From a virus, in IMG/VR virus record IMGVR_UViG_3300036715_001865, positions 1 to 64,000 of that record: a stretch of 64,000 nucleotides of DNA. One strand, written 5' to 3'. Made by a program: the position numbers and the translations under genes. Of this stretch, positions 17,014 through 25,993 are shown piece by piece (position 1 is the stretch's first letter; each line of letters begins with the position of its first letter). The notes beneath the pieces were generated by a model that saw only the letters and a list, made by a program, of their open reading frames with translations, was not told where the DNA came from and searched no databases.

Positions 17014-17961
17014 TTAAAGTTCCATGCCCAATACTTCCACATCACAAGCAGAGTAACCACTACCTGTTGCCGTAATTACCGAATAAAGTCGAAAGGACTG
17101 TATTTGAATAATATTTATCGTAGCATTGCCTGAATTTGAATTATTGAAGTTTGTTATTGATATTGTAGATGGGACTATTCTCGGAGTGACAACATACACA
17201 AACTGTGCAAAAACCCACGAACCCGACACCCCATATCCACTAACTATAATATTAGTATACCGTTGGTAATATCGCTGACACCCAAGTAACTCCGTCACAG
17301 GAGACACAAACTCAAACGGAGTCGCAACACCTCCTTTTTCAAATTGAACATTTTCAATTTTGAATGTTCCAGATATTTGAGCCCCAACTGTAAATAATAT
17401 TTCTATACCTGTTGTGGCTGCTGATGGAATGGATATTTGTGTTGTATATCGTGCCATAGTACTGTTTACCGTGAAACTTCCAGTTGCTATTTGTGTCTTT
17501 GTTGGTGTACCTATTGTACCGAATGTATTAGTAGTGGTTGCATATGATGCTGTCCATGATACAGTGGTTAATAGGGAATTTGACAAATTCACCGATAAAG
17601 TGGCTGTGCTACCAATTAAATCATAACAATTTATAGCCTCAATTCGTTGTCCAACTCCAATAGCAGTAACACTAGCTGCTCCTGCAATGGATAACCCATT
17701 CATAGATGATGATTGTCCTACGACTTGGGATGCTACCACATTAGCTCCTGTGCTATATATAAAAAATCTATCCACACATGGGTATCCAGTTGTACTGGTA
17801 GGTACTGCCGTACCAGCAGTAACTGTAGCAGAAGTTGACCGTTGTGCTACTTTCATACCACCATTTATTATTCTGTTTCTAAATCCAGTGTACCCAACTG
17901 TATTTTGTATTGAACTATCAGGAAAAGTTATTCCATTGGTTCCATCAATTGATATTGTCAT
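17014..17961 (-). CDS. Tail fibre protein with RNRIINGGM domain
   Basis: 315 residues. The N-terminal ISIDGTNGITFPD motif is followed by RNRIINGGMKVAQRSTS and a CVDRFFIY segment, a frequent phage tail-fibre module (R-N-x-I-I-N-G-x-M-D/K-x-x-Q-R). A jelly-roll-like receptor domain follows (GQRIEA, FKIENVQFEKG, ELLGCQRYYQRY). The same ordered motifs occur in the 354-residue protein upstream, so the two are diverged paralogues. It begins right after the tail-fibre chaperone gene. Probable host-surface glycan binding. Confidence 0.8.
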   Translation of the reverse strand: MTISIDGTNGITFPDSSIQNTVGYTGFRNRIINGGMKVAQRSTSATVTAGTAVPTSTTGYPCVDRFFIYSTGANVVASQVVGQSSSMNGLSIAGAASVTAIGVGQRIEAINCYDLIGSTATLSVNLSNSLLTTVSWTASYATTTNTFGTIGTPTKTQIATGSFTVNSTMARYTTQISIPSAATTGIEILFTVGAQISGTFKIENVQFEKGGVATPFEFVSPVTELLGCQRYYQRYTNIIVSGYGVSGSWVFAQFVYVVTPRIVPSTISITNFNNSNSGNATINIIQIQSFRLYSVITATGSGYSACDVEVLGMEL

Positions 17962-17962
17962 A

Positions 17963-18373
17963 TTATATTTCCTCTATATCTTGGATTGGAGCAACTAGTA
18001 CTTTTGTTTCTCTATCATTACTGATTGCCCGCTCATTTTCAATGACTCCCCAAACAGCTTGTATATTAGCCAAAGTGGTCAACTCATCTGGTGATAGTGT
18101 AATTCCATCTACTTTTTTATTAACAATATACAAAGCTGTGGCTAACATATTGCGTTGTTTGATATCATCAGCCACACGAATAATGTTAGCATATGCCTCT
18201 GTTTTGATTTCCTTAATTTTATTTGCACGTTGCTCATCCTCAGAAAATTCTGGATCTGGAATATTGCCTTCAATTAATAACCAAGCTTGATATTCTTCCC
18301 AATCAGTGTTTCCTGGGGCATTTGGAATCCACTTGTCTTCTAATAATACCCCTGTTGCTGTTAGTTTATACAT
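17963..18373 (-). CDS. Tail-fibre assembly chaperone-like protein
   Basis: 136 residues, AAGGAG before ATG. The N-terminal part (KWIPNAPGNTDWEEYQAWL, then GNIPDPEF) matches the pattern of phage tail-assembly chaperone domains (P.dp.N.....Y..WLA.GN.P.P). A helical C-terminus follows, with regular ATALYIVNKKVDG and TTLANIQAVWGVI segments. Such proteins help trimerise or attach fibres. It lies between two RNRIINGGM/RNVVINGNF-type fibres, two bases before the next start. Function by family pattern and context. Confidence 0.7.
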   Translation of the reverse strand: MYKLTATGVLLEDKWIPNAPGNTDWEEYQAWLLIEGNIPDPEFSEDEQRANKIKEIKTEAYANIIRVADDIKQRNMLATALYIVNKKVDGITLSPDELTTLANIQAVWGVIENERAISNDRETKVLVAPIQDIEEI

Positions 18374-18383
18374 TGCAGTCTCC

Positions 18384-19448
18384 TTATAATTCGGCAGTTA
18401 GTGATAAGTCGTAAACAGCATATCCACTACTGGTTGTTGTTATAATCGCATATGCTTGAATGTGGTTAGGCCAAGTTGCTGCCATAGTCAGTGATGATGC
18501 GTTGCTATATGCAATATTGGATATACTAGGTGTGGGAGTTGCTCTCATTTGTTGGAAATTCATATCACTGTAAATTGCACCAGTACCAGCATTATATCCT
18601 GATAATAAACATCCAATATATAGTTGATAATATCGTTGACACAGTAGTAGTTCCATAGCAACTGGGCGATTGTCAAACTTGGTAGTCACAGATCCTGCTT
18701 CAAATTGGACTTGACTGATATCAAATGTACCTGACTGTTGTCCAAGTGAATCTGTTCTGGAGTCATAAGTACTACCACCATCCATCCAAATATTAATCCA
18801 CAGAGCGTGGTCTCCACTTGACCCCAATGTTTTTCCTGTGATGGACGGCACCGAAAATGTGTACGTATAGTATGTCCAATTTGTGGTAAGCCCAAATTTC
18901 TTCACTGTATTAGCTGCTACAGATCCCACTACAGGAGATGAAGGGGAACCACCAGATCCCATATATTGATACAATTCAATAGCTATATTCTTAACAGCAT
19001 CAGCTTTTGCCCAAAAAGATATAGTAGCTGACTGCCCAGATAATGTTTGTACCCCTTCAATCCGTTGTTGCAAAAATGCAACATTCCCAGCACCAGCTAC
19101 AGATGTAACAACATTTCTATAGTAATAAGTTGGGTTATTTGGAACACTTGTTTGTCCAACTGTAAACGCCTGTCTCGACACAGATTGTGTCGTACCAACA
19201 ATAACGTTAGCCCACCTATCCACACAAGTGTATCCGGTTGCAGTCCCTGTTGTGCCTCGTTGCCAGATATCAAAGTTACCATTTATTACTACATTTCTAT
19301 TTTGTATAGCGTTGTTAACATCTGTAATAGTTGCTAAAGTTCCAGTGGTAGCTGGAACTGTTAGTATGGTATTAGATGCAGAATTAACTGGTACTAAACT
19401 TACTGACCCTCCACTCGGAGATTTTAATACTAATGTTCCAGCTGCCAT
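18384..19448 (-). CDS. Tail fibre protein (SPSGGSVSL N-terminus, RNVVINGNF domain)
   Basis: 354 residues. The N-terminus (GTLVLKSPSGGSVSLVP, then TLTVPATTGTLAT) is a standard phage fibre attachment motif. Next come RNVVINGNFDIWQRG and YTCVDRW, a carbohydrate-binding-like domain (QRIEGVQTLSGQSATISFWA) and FDISQVQFEAGSVTTKF followed by ELLLCQRYYQ. The order mirrors the 315-residue paralogue. A perfect TATAAATA overlaps the preceding stop codon 20 nt upstream, so it can be transcribed independently. Confidence 0.8.
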   Translation of the reverse strand: MAAGTLVLKSPSGGSVSLVPVNSASNTILTVPATTGTLATITDVNNAIQNRNVVINGNFDIWQRGTTGTATGYTCVDRWANVIVGTTQSVSRQAFTVGQTSVPNNPTYYYRNVVTSVAGAGNVAFLQQRIEGVQTLSGQSATISFWAKADAVKNIAIELYQYMGSGGSPSSPVVGSVAANTVKKFGLTTNWTYYTYTFSVPSITGKTLGSSGDHALWINIWMDGGSTYDSRTDSLGQQSGTFDISQVQFEAGSVTTKFDNRPVAMELLLCQRYYQLYIGCLLSGYNAGTGAIYSDMNFQQMRATPTPSISNIAYSNASSLTMAATWPNHIQAYAIITTTSSGYAVYDLSLTAEL

Positions 19449-19467
19449 ATTGTTACCCTTTTTGTAA

Positions 19468-19475
19468 TATTTATA
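19468..19475 (-). promoter_or_regulatory. Late promoter core TATAAATA
   Basis: Exact core on the minus strand, 20 nt before the 354-residue fibre start. It contains the TAA stop codon of the upstream gene. Confidence 0.65.
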
Positions 19476-19839
19476 ATACTGTCCATACAGACCCCGTAGG
19501 AATAGTAACAGTCACACCACTGTTTATAGCTATTGGACCAGCAGTCATAGCATTTTTATTGGTGGTAATTGTATAATTAGTTGTTATTGTTATATCATTT
19601 TCGTAAAAAACTCTATCAGCACCACCACCAACAGCACCCCCGCTTGCAAAATTGTACCAAGCCCCATTCATATATCCTTCGATATATAAAGTATCAGTGT
19701 TGACCCTAAGCATACCTGCTACTGCTGATCCCCGTTGTACTGTTGTACCTGATGGAAGGATCAATGCACCCGTTCCACCAATATTAATAGTACCTGTGTT
19801 ATCAGGGGTTATTGTTTCTGTGCTATAATCAAAATCCAT
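19471..19839 (-). CDS. Small virion structural protein, fibre-associated
   Basis: 122 residues. The N-terminus (TINIGGTGALILPSGTT) resembles the corresponding region of the 953-residue fibre next door (LTIIGTGALKIPVGTT). The C-terminus (ITITTNYTITTNKNAMTAGP, then INSGVTVTIPTGSVWTVL) is a motif shared by many T4-like phage structural proteins, ending in a beta-strand tip. AAGGAATATGT precedes the ATG. Probably a small fibre or decoration subunit. Confidence 0.75.
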   Translation of the reverse strand: MDFDYSTETITPDNTGTINIGGTGALILPSGTTVQRGSAVAGMLRVNTDTLYIEGYMNGAWYNFASGGAVGGGADRVFYENDITITTNYTITTNKNAMTAGPIAINSGVTVTIPTGSVWTVL

Positions 19840-19851
19840 ACATATTCCTTA

Positions 19852-22713
19852 TTAATTGACAACTTCTGATGTAATTACAGTAGCAACCCATCTAATAGTT
19901 TTTGATAATTCACCCGTTACTGTAACTTGTAATGCTCCATTGGTGGTATCTACCGTTACAGCAGCATCCCAAGCCACATTTGTTTCCCCTATGATTACTT
20001 TTGATACTGAACCAATTGTTGTTAATGATGCAGCTGGACCATCTTTTCTTATTGCACCCTCAAAACTATATGCAGCACCACCACCAGTAGCATCGGTTCT
20101 GCGAGCACATACCAAAATTTTAAATGTCCACACAGAATTATCAGTCACCAACAAACGCTGTGTGGCTGCAACACCGTCCATATATAATACAGTTGGGGTA
20201 TTGTTAGTAGTGATATTTCTCAAAATATACATACCAGATTGAGCATCTCCAATAGCAGTAAACTGTCCATTAGCATATGTCTTACTTCCCCACACTCTTG
20301 CATTAGACCCCTCACCAGTTGCTACAGTGTTATCAGCGGTTGCATTAGAGCCACTACCAATAGCAGCTGAATTAACACCTGCGGGATTTGGCACTGTGAC
20401 AGTAGCGGTATTCTCTTTATACAACCGCAAAAATGTTAAGTCTGCTTGTACCAATGCTCTAAATGTTGGTTGACCCGTGCTTCCATTAGGTGCAGCTAAC
20501 ACTTTACCAGTTGTTTGTGTTTGAAGGGTTAGTGTTAGTGTTCCTGTTGTAGTGACAGGTGAATTAGTCACGTTAAATATTGGAGATGTAGAAGCATCTG
20601 TCAATCCAACACTGGTTACTGTACCAACATTACCTGTTGTGTACACCGAATCCCAGGATGCAGCTGTTGTACCGGAATTTACCACACAAACCACATAAGC
20701 AGATGAATTTGGAGCAATAGTTTGGACTGTGTCCCCACCTGACGATTGAACCGTAAGCACTCCAGTACTTCTATTGATAATGGTATATGAATGTCCAGGA
20801 GTAAGTGCTGCAGTCAAAGGAAGCACCACAGTTTCAGATAGCGTTCCAGTATATTCTCGTATAGAAGGACTTTCCACAAATAAAGGTGAAGTGCCACCGG
20901 TTGTAGGAGACGAACTTAAATTACATACAAAATTGTTAGCAAATGCATTCCCATTTAAATTTCTCTGCATCAACGTATTAATGGTTGGAGTTATTGCAAC
21001 ACCAGTACCTGAAGATATACCATTTATAACTGGAGTAGTTAATGATGGTGAAGTCATAACTTGTACCCCAGTAAAGGTTTGTCCAGCATCTGTTCTCGCT
21101 ATTGATGCATTTGCAGATGGAAAAGTCATAGTAGTACCATCTGTACCACTTAATGCAATTGAATTATTAACCGTGAGAGTTTTCCCTGCACCAAGGGTCA
21201 ATGTGCCAGTTCCAGTGGTGATGGTATTCCCATTTACACTTGTTGGAGTAATAGCTCCTAATACTAACGTAATAGCTGGTGTAGATGTTGAAGTTGCAAC
21301 AGTTCCTGATACACCATTGGCAGTTGTAATGGAAACGTCAGATACAGTTCCTATATCTGCCCAAGCTATGTTGGAACTCCATCTTAACTTATTAGTAGTG
21401 GTATCATACCTTACTTTTCCTCCACCCGCAGCTGGTTCTGTGCCTGTGATGCCCGATACTACAGTCATAGCTCCAACACCAGGCAAAACCACATCACTTG
21501 CAATAGATGCAATAATAGAATTTGGAGAATTTGAAATAGTTATTTGATTAGTTGACCCACTTACGGTTTTATACTCAACTGAACCAGCTGCATTATTCAT
21601 CCCCATTAATTGGTTAGCTGTTCCATATGTTGACAACCCTGATATAGTGAAATTACTTCCACCTGTTACCAACAGTGGTAAAGATGCTGTGTATGTTCCT
21701 GCACCTGAGAACTGTGTAAATGTTATATCATCAGTACCAAATTGAATATCATCATTTGTGCCTGTTCCTATTGCTGTTTCCACCCAACCAGATTTAAGTA
21801 AAGTAGTACCTTCAGATACAAAAACAAATGAACCCGCTCTTGCCTCCCCTGGAATGCTATTATCATAATCCCCTGCTCTGGTTAATACCCAAGAGGTTGA
21901 AATTGAACCGACATTAGTAACAATATATATACCATTTTGTTTCGGGTCAACTTGGTTCTTAATTAATACCCTTGCACCAACAGGGGCGGAATAAGAGTCA
22001 ATAGAAAATACAGATAGTGTGCCATTATTCGTTAATGTTGCCCCTACCCCAGCAGTTCCGTTGTTGTATAACGCAACATAGGCAACAATTGATGCTGACT
22101 CTACGGCTGTATGTATTAATAGTCCTGAGGCACTAGCATCCACATAGGCTTTTGATGCAGCATCGGTGCTATTAACTGGTTGTGTTGGCAACCCTGTGAT
22201 TGTTCCACCACCTGACATAGTGATTGTACCTCCACTAACCATAGATCCACCTGATAATGGTAAATATATACTACCTAAACTAGGTATATCAGTAGATACT
22301 AATGCTCTAAAGGACGGTTGACCAGTACTTCCATTAGGAGCAGCAAATACTTGATTAGCTAATTGAGTGTTTAGTGTCATGGTTAATGACCCTGAACTAA
22401 CTATAGGTGAATTAGTAATGGTGTATATAGGTAACACTGAACTATCCAACAACCCAACACTAGTTACTGTCCCACCAGTAGATAAATCGGCCCAGACAGA
22501 ATTATTACTCCATCTAAGTTTATTTGTATCAGAGTCATATCTAATTTGTCCAATTCCTACGATTGGCTGCTGTGCTGTTGTACCTACTGGTATTTTTAAG
22601 GCACCTGTCCCAATTATAGTAAGGGAATTTGAAGCACTTCCCAACAGTGGGGCAATTGTAGTATCTAGGGTAGACAGGGTGTCTATAATGCCCAAATCGT
22701 GGTCATAATTCAT
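19852..22713 (-). CDS. Large tail fibre, with YadA-like motif and paralogous tip
   Basis: 953 residues, rich in G, S, T and V without cysteine clusters. The repeated shaft module GxVTSVGLxDxSxxPIxxxTNSP..., followed by VFAAPNGSTGQPxFRALV, occurs at about residues 80-140 and again at 690-760. DAASKAYVD (about 190) is a common fibre motif. The C-terminal 190 residues have a trimeric-autotransporter-like stretch (NSAAIGSGSNATADNTVATGEGSNA) and a tip ending KTIRWVATVITSEVVN. Both are paralogous to the C-terminal part of the 214-residue protein upstream. CATAAATA lies 30 nt upstream. Probably a long fibre distal subunit. Confidence 0.85.
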   Translation of the reverse strand: MNYDHDLGIIDTLSTLDTTIAPLLGSASNSLTIIGTGALKIPVGTTAQQPIVGIGQIRYDSDTNKLRWSNNSVWADLSTGGTVTSVGLLDSSVLPIYTITNSPIVSSGSLTMTLNTQLANQVFAAPNGSTGQPSFRALVSTDIPSLGSIYLPLSGGSMVSGGTITMSGGGTITGLPTQPVNSTDAASKAYVDASASGLLIHTAVESASIVAYVALYNNGTAGVGATLTNNGTLSVFSIDSYSAPVGARVLIKNQVDPKQNGIYIVTNVGSISTSWVLTRAGDYDNSIPGEARAGSFVFVSEGTTLLKSGWVETAIGTGTNDDIQFGTDDITFTQFSGAGTYTASLPLLVTGGSNFTISGLSTYGTANQLMGMNNAAGSVEYKTVSGSTNQITISNSPNSIIASIASDVVLPGVGAMTVVSGITGTEPAAGGGKVRYDTTTNKLRWSSNIAWADIGTVSDVSITTANGVSGTVATSTSTPAITLVLGAITPTSVNGNTITTGTGTLTLGAGKTLTVNNSIALSGTDGTTMTFPSANASIARTDAGQTFTGVQVMTSPSLTTPVINGISSGTGVAITPTINTLMQRNLNGNAFANNFVCNLSSSPTTGGTSPLFVESPSIREYTGTLSETVVLPLTAALTPGHSYTIINRSTGVLTVQSSGGDTVQTIAPNSSAYVVCVVNSGTTAASWDSVYTTGNVGTVTSVGLTDASTSPIFNVTNSPVTTTGTLTLTLQTQTTGKVLAAPNGSTGQPTFRALVQADLTFLRLYKENTATVTVPNPAGVNSAAIGSGSNATADNTVATGEGSNARVWGSKTYANGQFTAIGDAQSGMYILRNITTNNTPTVLYMDGVAATQRLLVTDNSVWTFKILVCARRTDATGGGAAYSFEGAIRKDGPAASLTTIGSVSKVIIGETNVAWDAAVTVDTTNGALQVTVTGELSKTIRWVATVITSEVVN

Positions 22714-22742
22714 TATATTGTTCCTTTTATAGTATTATTGGG

Positions 22743-22750
22743 TATTTATG
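22743..22750 (-). promoter_or_regulatory. Late promoter variant (CATAAATA)
   Basis: CATAAATA on the minus strand, 30 nt before the 953-residue fibre start. Confidence 0.5.
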
Positions 22751-22756
22751 GAATTG

Positions 22757-23401
22757 TTAGTTGGTAACTTCAACAGTATCCACAGTTGCTACCCATCGAA
22801 TCGTTTTTCCTGTTTGTCCAATGCAAGTTATCTGTAATGAACCATTAATTGGATTCGCGTGCAACTTTACACCCCACAAAAAGTTATTTCGAGCAATTAC
22901 TTCAATAGATGGACGACCCTGAAAAGAAACAGATGCAGCACCTGCCACTCGATATATAACACCCGAAAAAACAAAACCAGCATGCCCATCAGTATTATCT
23001 GTCCTGTGACCTGTTACCATTCCTTTGAAGGTCCAAGTAGAGTCATCTGGTAATATAAGAGACTCTGTGCCATTAGTTCCATCAATAAACAATTCCGTTT
23101 CTACTGAATTTGTTGTGTGAGATCGTAACAGATACTTACCTACCTGAGCATCTCCAGATGAAGCAAACCTACCACCAGCTAACATCATACTATTTGGAAG
23201 ACGGGCAACTGACTGCTCTCCAATTGCAATAGAATTTGTTCCACTTATACTTGTATTAGCTCCAGAACCAATTGCAACAGAATTTACCCCCAATGCTGTA
23301 GGCACGATAGGCCCTACAGGATTTTCTGCATATAATATAAGATTAGAGGAACTACCAGTTCCTCCAGCACCACTTGTTGACCTAGCTACCAAAATACCCA
23401 T
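22757..23401 (-). CDS. Short fibre/tip protein with YadA-head-like repeat
   Basis: 214 residues from ATG 23401 (GILVARSTSGAGGTGSSSN). I chose this start because GGAG sits 6 nt before it and the late promoter ends just upstream; a longer ORF starts before the promoter. The segment NSVAIGSGANTSISGTNSIA is like YadA head repeats. The remainder (WTFKGMVTGHRTDNTDGHAG, then KTIRWVATVDTVEVTN at the end) parallels the tip of the 953-residue fibre. It is probably a stand-alone tip or an exchange partner for the fibre C-terminus. Confidence 0.8.
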   Translation of the reverse strand: MGILVARSTSGAGGTGSSSNLILYAENPVGPIVPTALGVNSVAIGSGANTSISGTNSIAIGEQSVARLPNSMMLAGGRFASSGDAQVGKYLLRSHTTNSVETELFIDGTNGTESLILPDDSTWTFKGMVTGHRTDNTDGHAGFVFSGVIYRVAGAASVSFQGRPSIEVIARNNFLWGVKLHANPINGSLQITCIGQTGKTIRWVATVDTVEVTN

Positions 23402-23424
23402 TGAATACTCCATTTCATATAATG

Positions 23425-23432
23425 TATTTATA
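23425..23432 (-). promoter_or_regulatory. Late promoter core TATAAATA (leftward)
   Basis: Exact core, 24 nt before ATG 23401. It forms a divergent pair with the plus-strand candidate at 23446. Confidence 0.7.
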
Positions 23433-23445
23433 CACAATTTTTTAT

Positions 23446-23453
23446 AATAAATA
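23446..23453 (+). promoter_or_regulatory. Late promoter variant AATAAATA (rightward)
   Basis: AATAAATA followed by C on the plus strand, 30 nt before the start of the 192-residue structural gene. Its spacing matches that of the minus-strand late promoters. Confidence 0.45.
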
Positions 23454-23482
23454 CAACACAAACAAATAGTAGAGCTAGATAT

Positions 23483-24061
23483 ATGTCAAACAAAATAATT
23501 ACAGTTCATTTTACCTCTGTAGGAGTTCCGTGCATTGGACTCACTCCAACAATTTACATCTATGAATTGGATGCAACAGATCCAACTATTAATACGTTAA
23601 TTATTTCAGGGGGCACTACCCATGAAATTGGACAAGGTTGGTATAGATACGAATTTACCTCATACAACTTAACAAAAAATTATGTATATACATTTGACGG
23701 AGGAAGTGTGTTGTCTGTTGGAGATAGATATAAGATTGGAGGGAATGAGAGTTATATTGAGGATATATCTTCAGGAGTGTGGGACGAACCACTTGCTTCA
23801 CATTTGATATCAGGGTCTTCTGGATTCACACTAACTCAAGTTAAATCAGATTCTAGTTCGTTGATGATCAGTCAAGTTGCTATTACATCTTTGGTGAACA
23901 CAATGCTGAAGTATGAACGAAATCGAACAAAAATTAATACAACAAATTCAACTCTAACCATTTACGATGATGATGGAACTACACCATTAACTATATTCCA
24001 ATTAAAAGATCACCTTGGACAACCTAGTATTAGTGAAATATGTGAACGATTACCTGGATAA
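23483..24061 (+). CDS. Virion structural protein, baseplate/fibre-associated
   Basis: 192 residues, first of three plus-strand genes. The N-terminal beta domain (residues 1-90) has strands such as TPTIYIYELDATDP and QGWYRYEF, like the immunoglobulin-like upper domains of phage baseplate/fibre proteins. After GVWDEPLASHL, a short helical linker leads to a C-terminal motif NRTKINTTNSTLTIYDDDGT. This motif is common in structural proteins of several tailed-phage groups. No enzymatic residues are visible. Confidence 0.7.
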   Translation: MSNKIITVHFTSVGVPCIGLTPTIYIYELDATDPTINTLIISGGTTHEIGQGWYRYEFTSYNLTKNYVYTFDGGSVLSVGDRYKIGGNESYIEDISSGVWDEPLASHLISGSSGFTLTQVKSDSSSLMISQVAITSLVNTMLKYERNRTKINTTNSTLTIYDDDGTTPLTIFQLKDHLGQPSISEICERLPG

Positions 24062-24080
24062 TCACAGGCTCCACACAATA

Positions 24081-24088
24081 CATAAATA
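24081..24088 (+). promoter_or_regulatory. Late promoter variant CATAAATA
   Basis: CATAAATA on the plus strand, 34 nt before the 133-residue gene, which also has AGGGG as ribosome site. Confidence 0.5.
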
Positions 24089-24121
24089 CTTATCTATAAA
24101 TTATAAAAAGGGGCGGATGTA

Positions 24122-24523
24122 ATGACTGAATGTGGACCTATTTGTTGTTCTATTATTGTAGGTCGATTCGGACTAGGCTGTTCACCCATAACAACTAAGT
24201 TTGATATTAATATAGGGTGTGGACCCATTGTTATACCTCCTACTCCTCCAGCTAATGGTGGAAGCGGTGGTGGTGGATCAGTTACTCACGGCGGGTTTTA
24301 TGTTCCTCTCACCCAGAAACTAAAACAAACCAATAGAACTGTGTTAATATCTATCAAATTTACACCTGATATAAGTTGGAGGAAACTAGTTGCTGTGGAT
24401 ATGGCAGCTCCAACCATATCAGTAAACATTAATAATATCACTTCTGGATTATATACACCAGTTGTAGAAATAAATGGAGTGGCTAGTACAACGATTTCTG
24501 TATCCACCTCTTTCAATACCTAA
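24122..24523 (+). CDS. Hypothetical structural protein with glycine linker
   Basis: 133 residues. The N-terminal 40 residues hold five cysteines (ECGPICC, GLGCSP, GCGP), suggesting metal or disulphide cross-linking. A flexible linker (PPANGGSGGGGSV) leads to a beta-rich C-terminal domain (RKLVAVDMAAPTISVNIN, PVVEINGVASTTISV). The plus-strand neighbours and late-promoter variant suggest a virion component. I do not recognise the family. Confidence 0.65.
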   Translation: MTECGPICCSIIVGRFGLGCSPITTKFDINIGCGPIVIPPTPPANGGSGGGGSVTHGGFYVPLTQKLKQTNRTVLISIKFTPDISWRKLVAVDMAAPTISVNINNITSGLYTPVVEINGVASTTISVSTSFNT

Positions 24524-24528
24524 ATATT

Positions 24529-24536
24529 TGCATATA
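24529..24536 (+). promoter_or_regulatory. Possible late promoter variant CCTAAATA
   Basis: CCTAAATA on the plus strand, 19 nt before ATG 24555. It is weaker than the others in sequence and spacing. Confidence 0.3.
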
Positions 24537-24554
24537 CAAAACAAGGAATTTACC

Positions 24555-25406
24555 ATGGCAAATGAACAAATAAGAATAAACCCATCAAAACCATCTACTT
24601 TGGAGTTTGATGTTGCTATATCCGGACTAGATAAAGTAGTTCCATCAGTACGATTTGTATTAAAAAATGTGTACGAAAATGTGGATTGGACGGTATCTTG
24701 CACTAAATTAAGCAATAATAAGTGGCAAGCAGCATTTCCAACATTCAAAAACTTTAAATTGTCACAATGTAAATTTTGGGTTGAAGTAATGATTGATGAA
24801 TTTTATTTTAGGCCTGCTGAAGGTATTATTGAGTTCGTTAACACCCCGGACGTATCATTCACTGGAAAAACTACCAAAAAACCATCTGTAACAACCTCTT
24901 TTTCTCAAAAAACAACTAAGAAGAAAATCACAGAATCATCTGGTGGACCAGAAGTTACAGGACAATATGCTCCTACTAATGGATTATTACACCCTGAAGA
25001 AAATCCTGAATTTACACAAAGTACAGTAAAAGTAGCAAAACATGATTTAAATGATCAACACATTGACCAATCAAAATTAGAAGACATTACCGATACTCCA
25101 CCAACTCCTGGGACAGGACATCCATACGCGGAAATAGAGCCCGAAGATTTTGATATTGGGGATGAAGATTCAGACACTGACAATAATGAAGTTGAATACG
25201 AAACTCATATAGCGTTCGACCCATCAAAAGTGGCAGAAGATATTTTATCTACCACAATTGGAAGTTCAACTAAACCAAATACAAGAGGGTCCTTATTTAA
25301 AAGAGATTCAGACGGTAAAGCTATTGTGCCAGGTCTTGAAAGTGATAAACAAAAACAAGAAAGATACGATAAAAGTCAAACTGTGCGAGATATAATCAAA
25401 CATTAA
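24555..25406 (+). CDS. Structural protein with N-terminal beta domain and acidic disordered tail
   Basis: 283 residues from ATG 24555, chosen because AAGGA lies 7 nt before it; the longer ORF lacks a ribosome site and overlaps the previous gene. Residues 1-100 form a beta domain (LEFDVAISGLDKVVPSVRF, CKFWVEVMIDEFYFRPAEG) seen in T4-like phage proteins of unknown role. The remainder is lysine/threonine-rich and then strongly acidic (EPEDFDIGDEDSDTDNNEVE), probably disordered. This resembles head-core or assembly factors rather than an enzyme. It converges with the SWIM-finger gene 6 nt away. Confidence 0.7.
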   Translation: MANEQIRINPSKPSTLEFDVAISGLDKVVPSVRFVLKNVYENVDWTVSCTKLSNNKWQAAFPTFKNFKLSQCKFWVEVMIDEFYFRPAEGIIEFVNTPDVSFTGKTTKKPSVTTSFSQKTTKKKITESSGGPEVTGQYAPTNGLLHPEENPEFTQSTVKVAKHDLNDQHIDQSKLEDITDTPPTPGTGHPYAEIEPEDFDIGDEDSDTDNNEVEYETHIAFDPSKVAEDILSTTIGSSTKPNTRGSLFKRDSDGKAIVPGLESDKQKQERYDKSQTVRDIIKH

Positions 25407-25412
25407 TCACAG

Positions 25413-25940
25413 TTAACGCACCAAACCTATTTTTCGTAAATCCCCAATAGCAGCCATAACATGTTTGCACATACCTGGCACTTTATTGGGGTTCACTTCT
25501 GGTCTATTTGTAGTTTTTCTTATGTATCTAGGTGGAATAGGGCCGACATGACAATCATTGTTTATATTATAATTAGCAAATCTAAAGATGTAATCTGGAC
25601 AATCACACGATACTCCAACATATGACGTGTTAAGTGATACTGGAGTGATAGATATTTGTTGTCCATCTGTGCTTGTTACTTCCACACCACCATCAACCGC
25701 GCCAAATTCAACACCTCTTAACTCAACAATAACCTTGTGAGCATGACCATTATTAGATGCTGTATCAGCATTTACTCTAAGAATTTGTTTTGACTTGTGT
25801 CGGAATGGTGTATATGTGATATTATCTATTTTTACTGACCCAACATCATTTTGTCGCTTAGTGGTGCCAGGGAAGCCAGTTACAACTGATTGTTGTAACT
25901 GTGCTAAAGTTTGTTTTTCAAATAAATCAACTAATTTCAT
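25413..25940 (-). CDS. SWIM-like zinc-finger protein with capsid-targeting N-terminus
   Basis: 175 residues. A SWIM-type pattern C-x-C...C-x-H is formed by C112, C114, C158 and H160 (SCDCPDYIF, PGMCKHVMA), with another Cys at 130. SWIM fingers bind DNA or proteins. The first residues, MKLVDLFEKQ, resemble the T4 capsid-targeting peptide and contain the LxE cleavage motif of the gp21 prohead protease. It may therefore be packaged in the head and injected. An exact late promoter lies 34 nt upstream. The ribosome site is weak (GGA). Confidence 0.65.
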   Translation of the reverse strand: MKLVDLFEKQTLAQLQQSVVTGFPGTTKRQNDVGSVKIDNITYTPFRHKSKQILRVNADTASNNGHAHKVIVELRGVEFGAVDGGVEVTSTDGQQISITPVSLNTSYVGVSCDCPDYIFRFANYNINNDCHVGPIPPRYIRKTTNRPEVNPNKVPGMCKHVMAAIGDLRKIGLVR

Positions 25941-25973
25941 TGTAGGTCCAAGTTATAATGTATTATTTATACA

Positions 25974-25981
25974 TTACGACT
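25974..25981 (-). promoter_or_regulatory. Late promoter core TATAAATA in a palindrome loop
   Basis: Exact core 34 nt before the SWIM-finger gene. It is flanked by an 8-bp inverted repeat TAATGTAT/ATACATTA. Confidence 0.65.
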
Positions 25982-25993
25982 TGTGTGAAATAA

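Noticed and set aside
17112-17119. GATAAATA as a late promoter for the 260-residue fibre gene
   Set aside because: It lies inside the upstream coding region, 114 nt from the start, well outside the 20-40 nt spacing of the others.
22757-23461. Longer form of the short tip protein starting at 23461
   Set aside because: That start lies upstream of the late promoter core. ATG 23401 has the GGAG ribosome site and follows the promoter.
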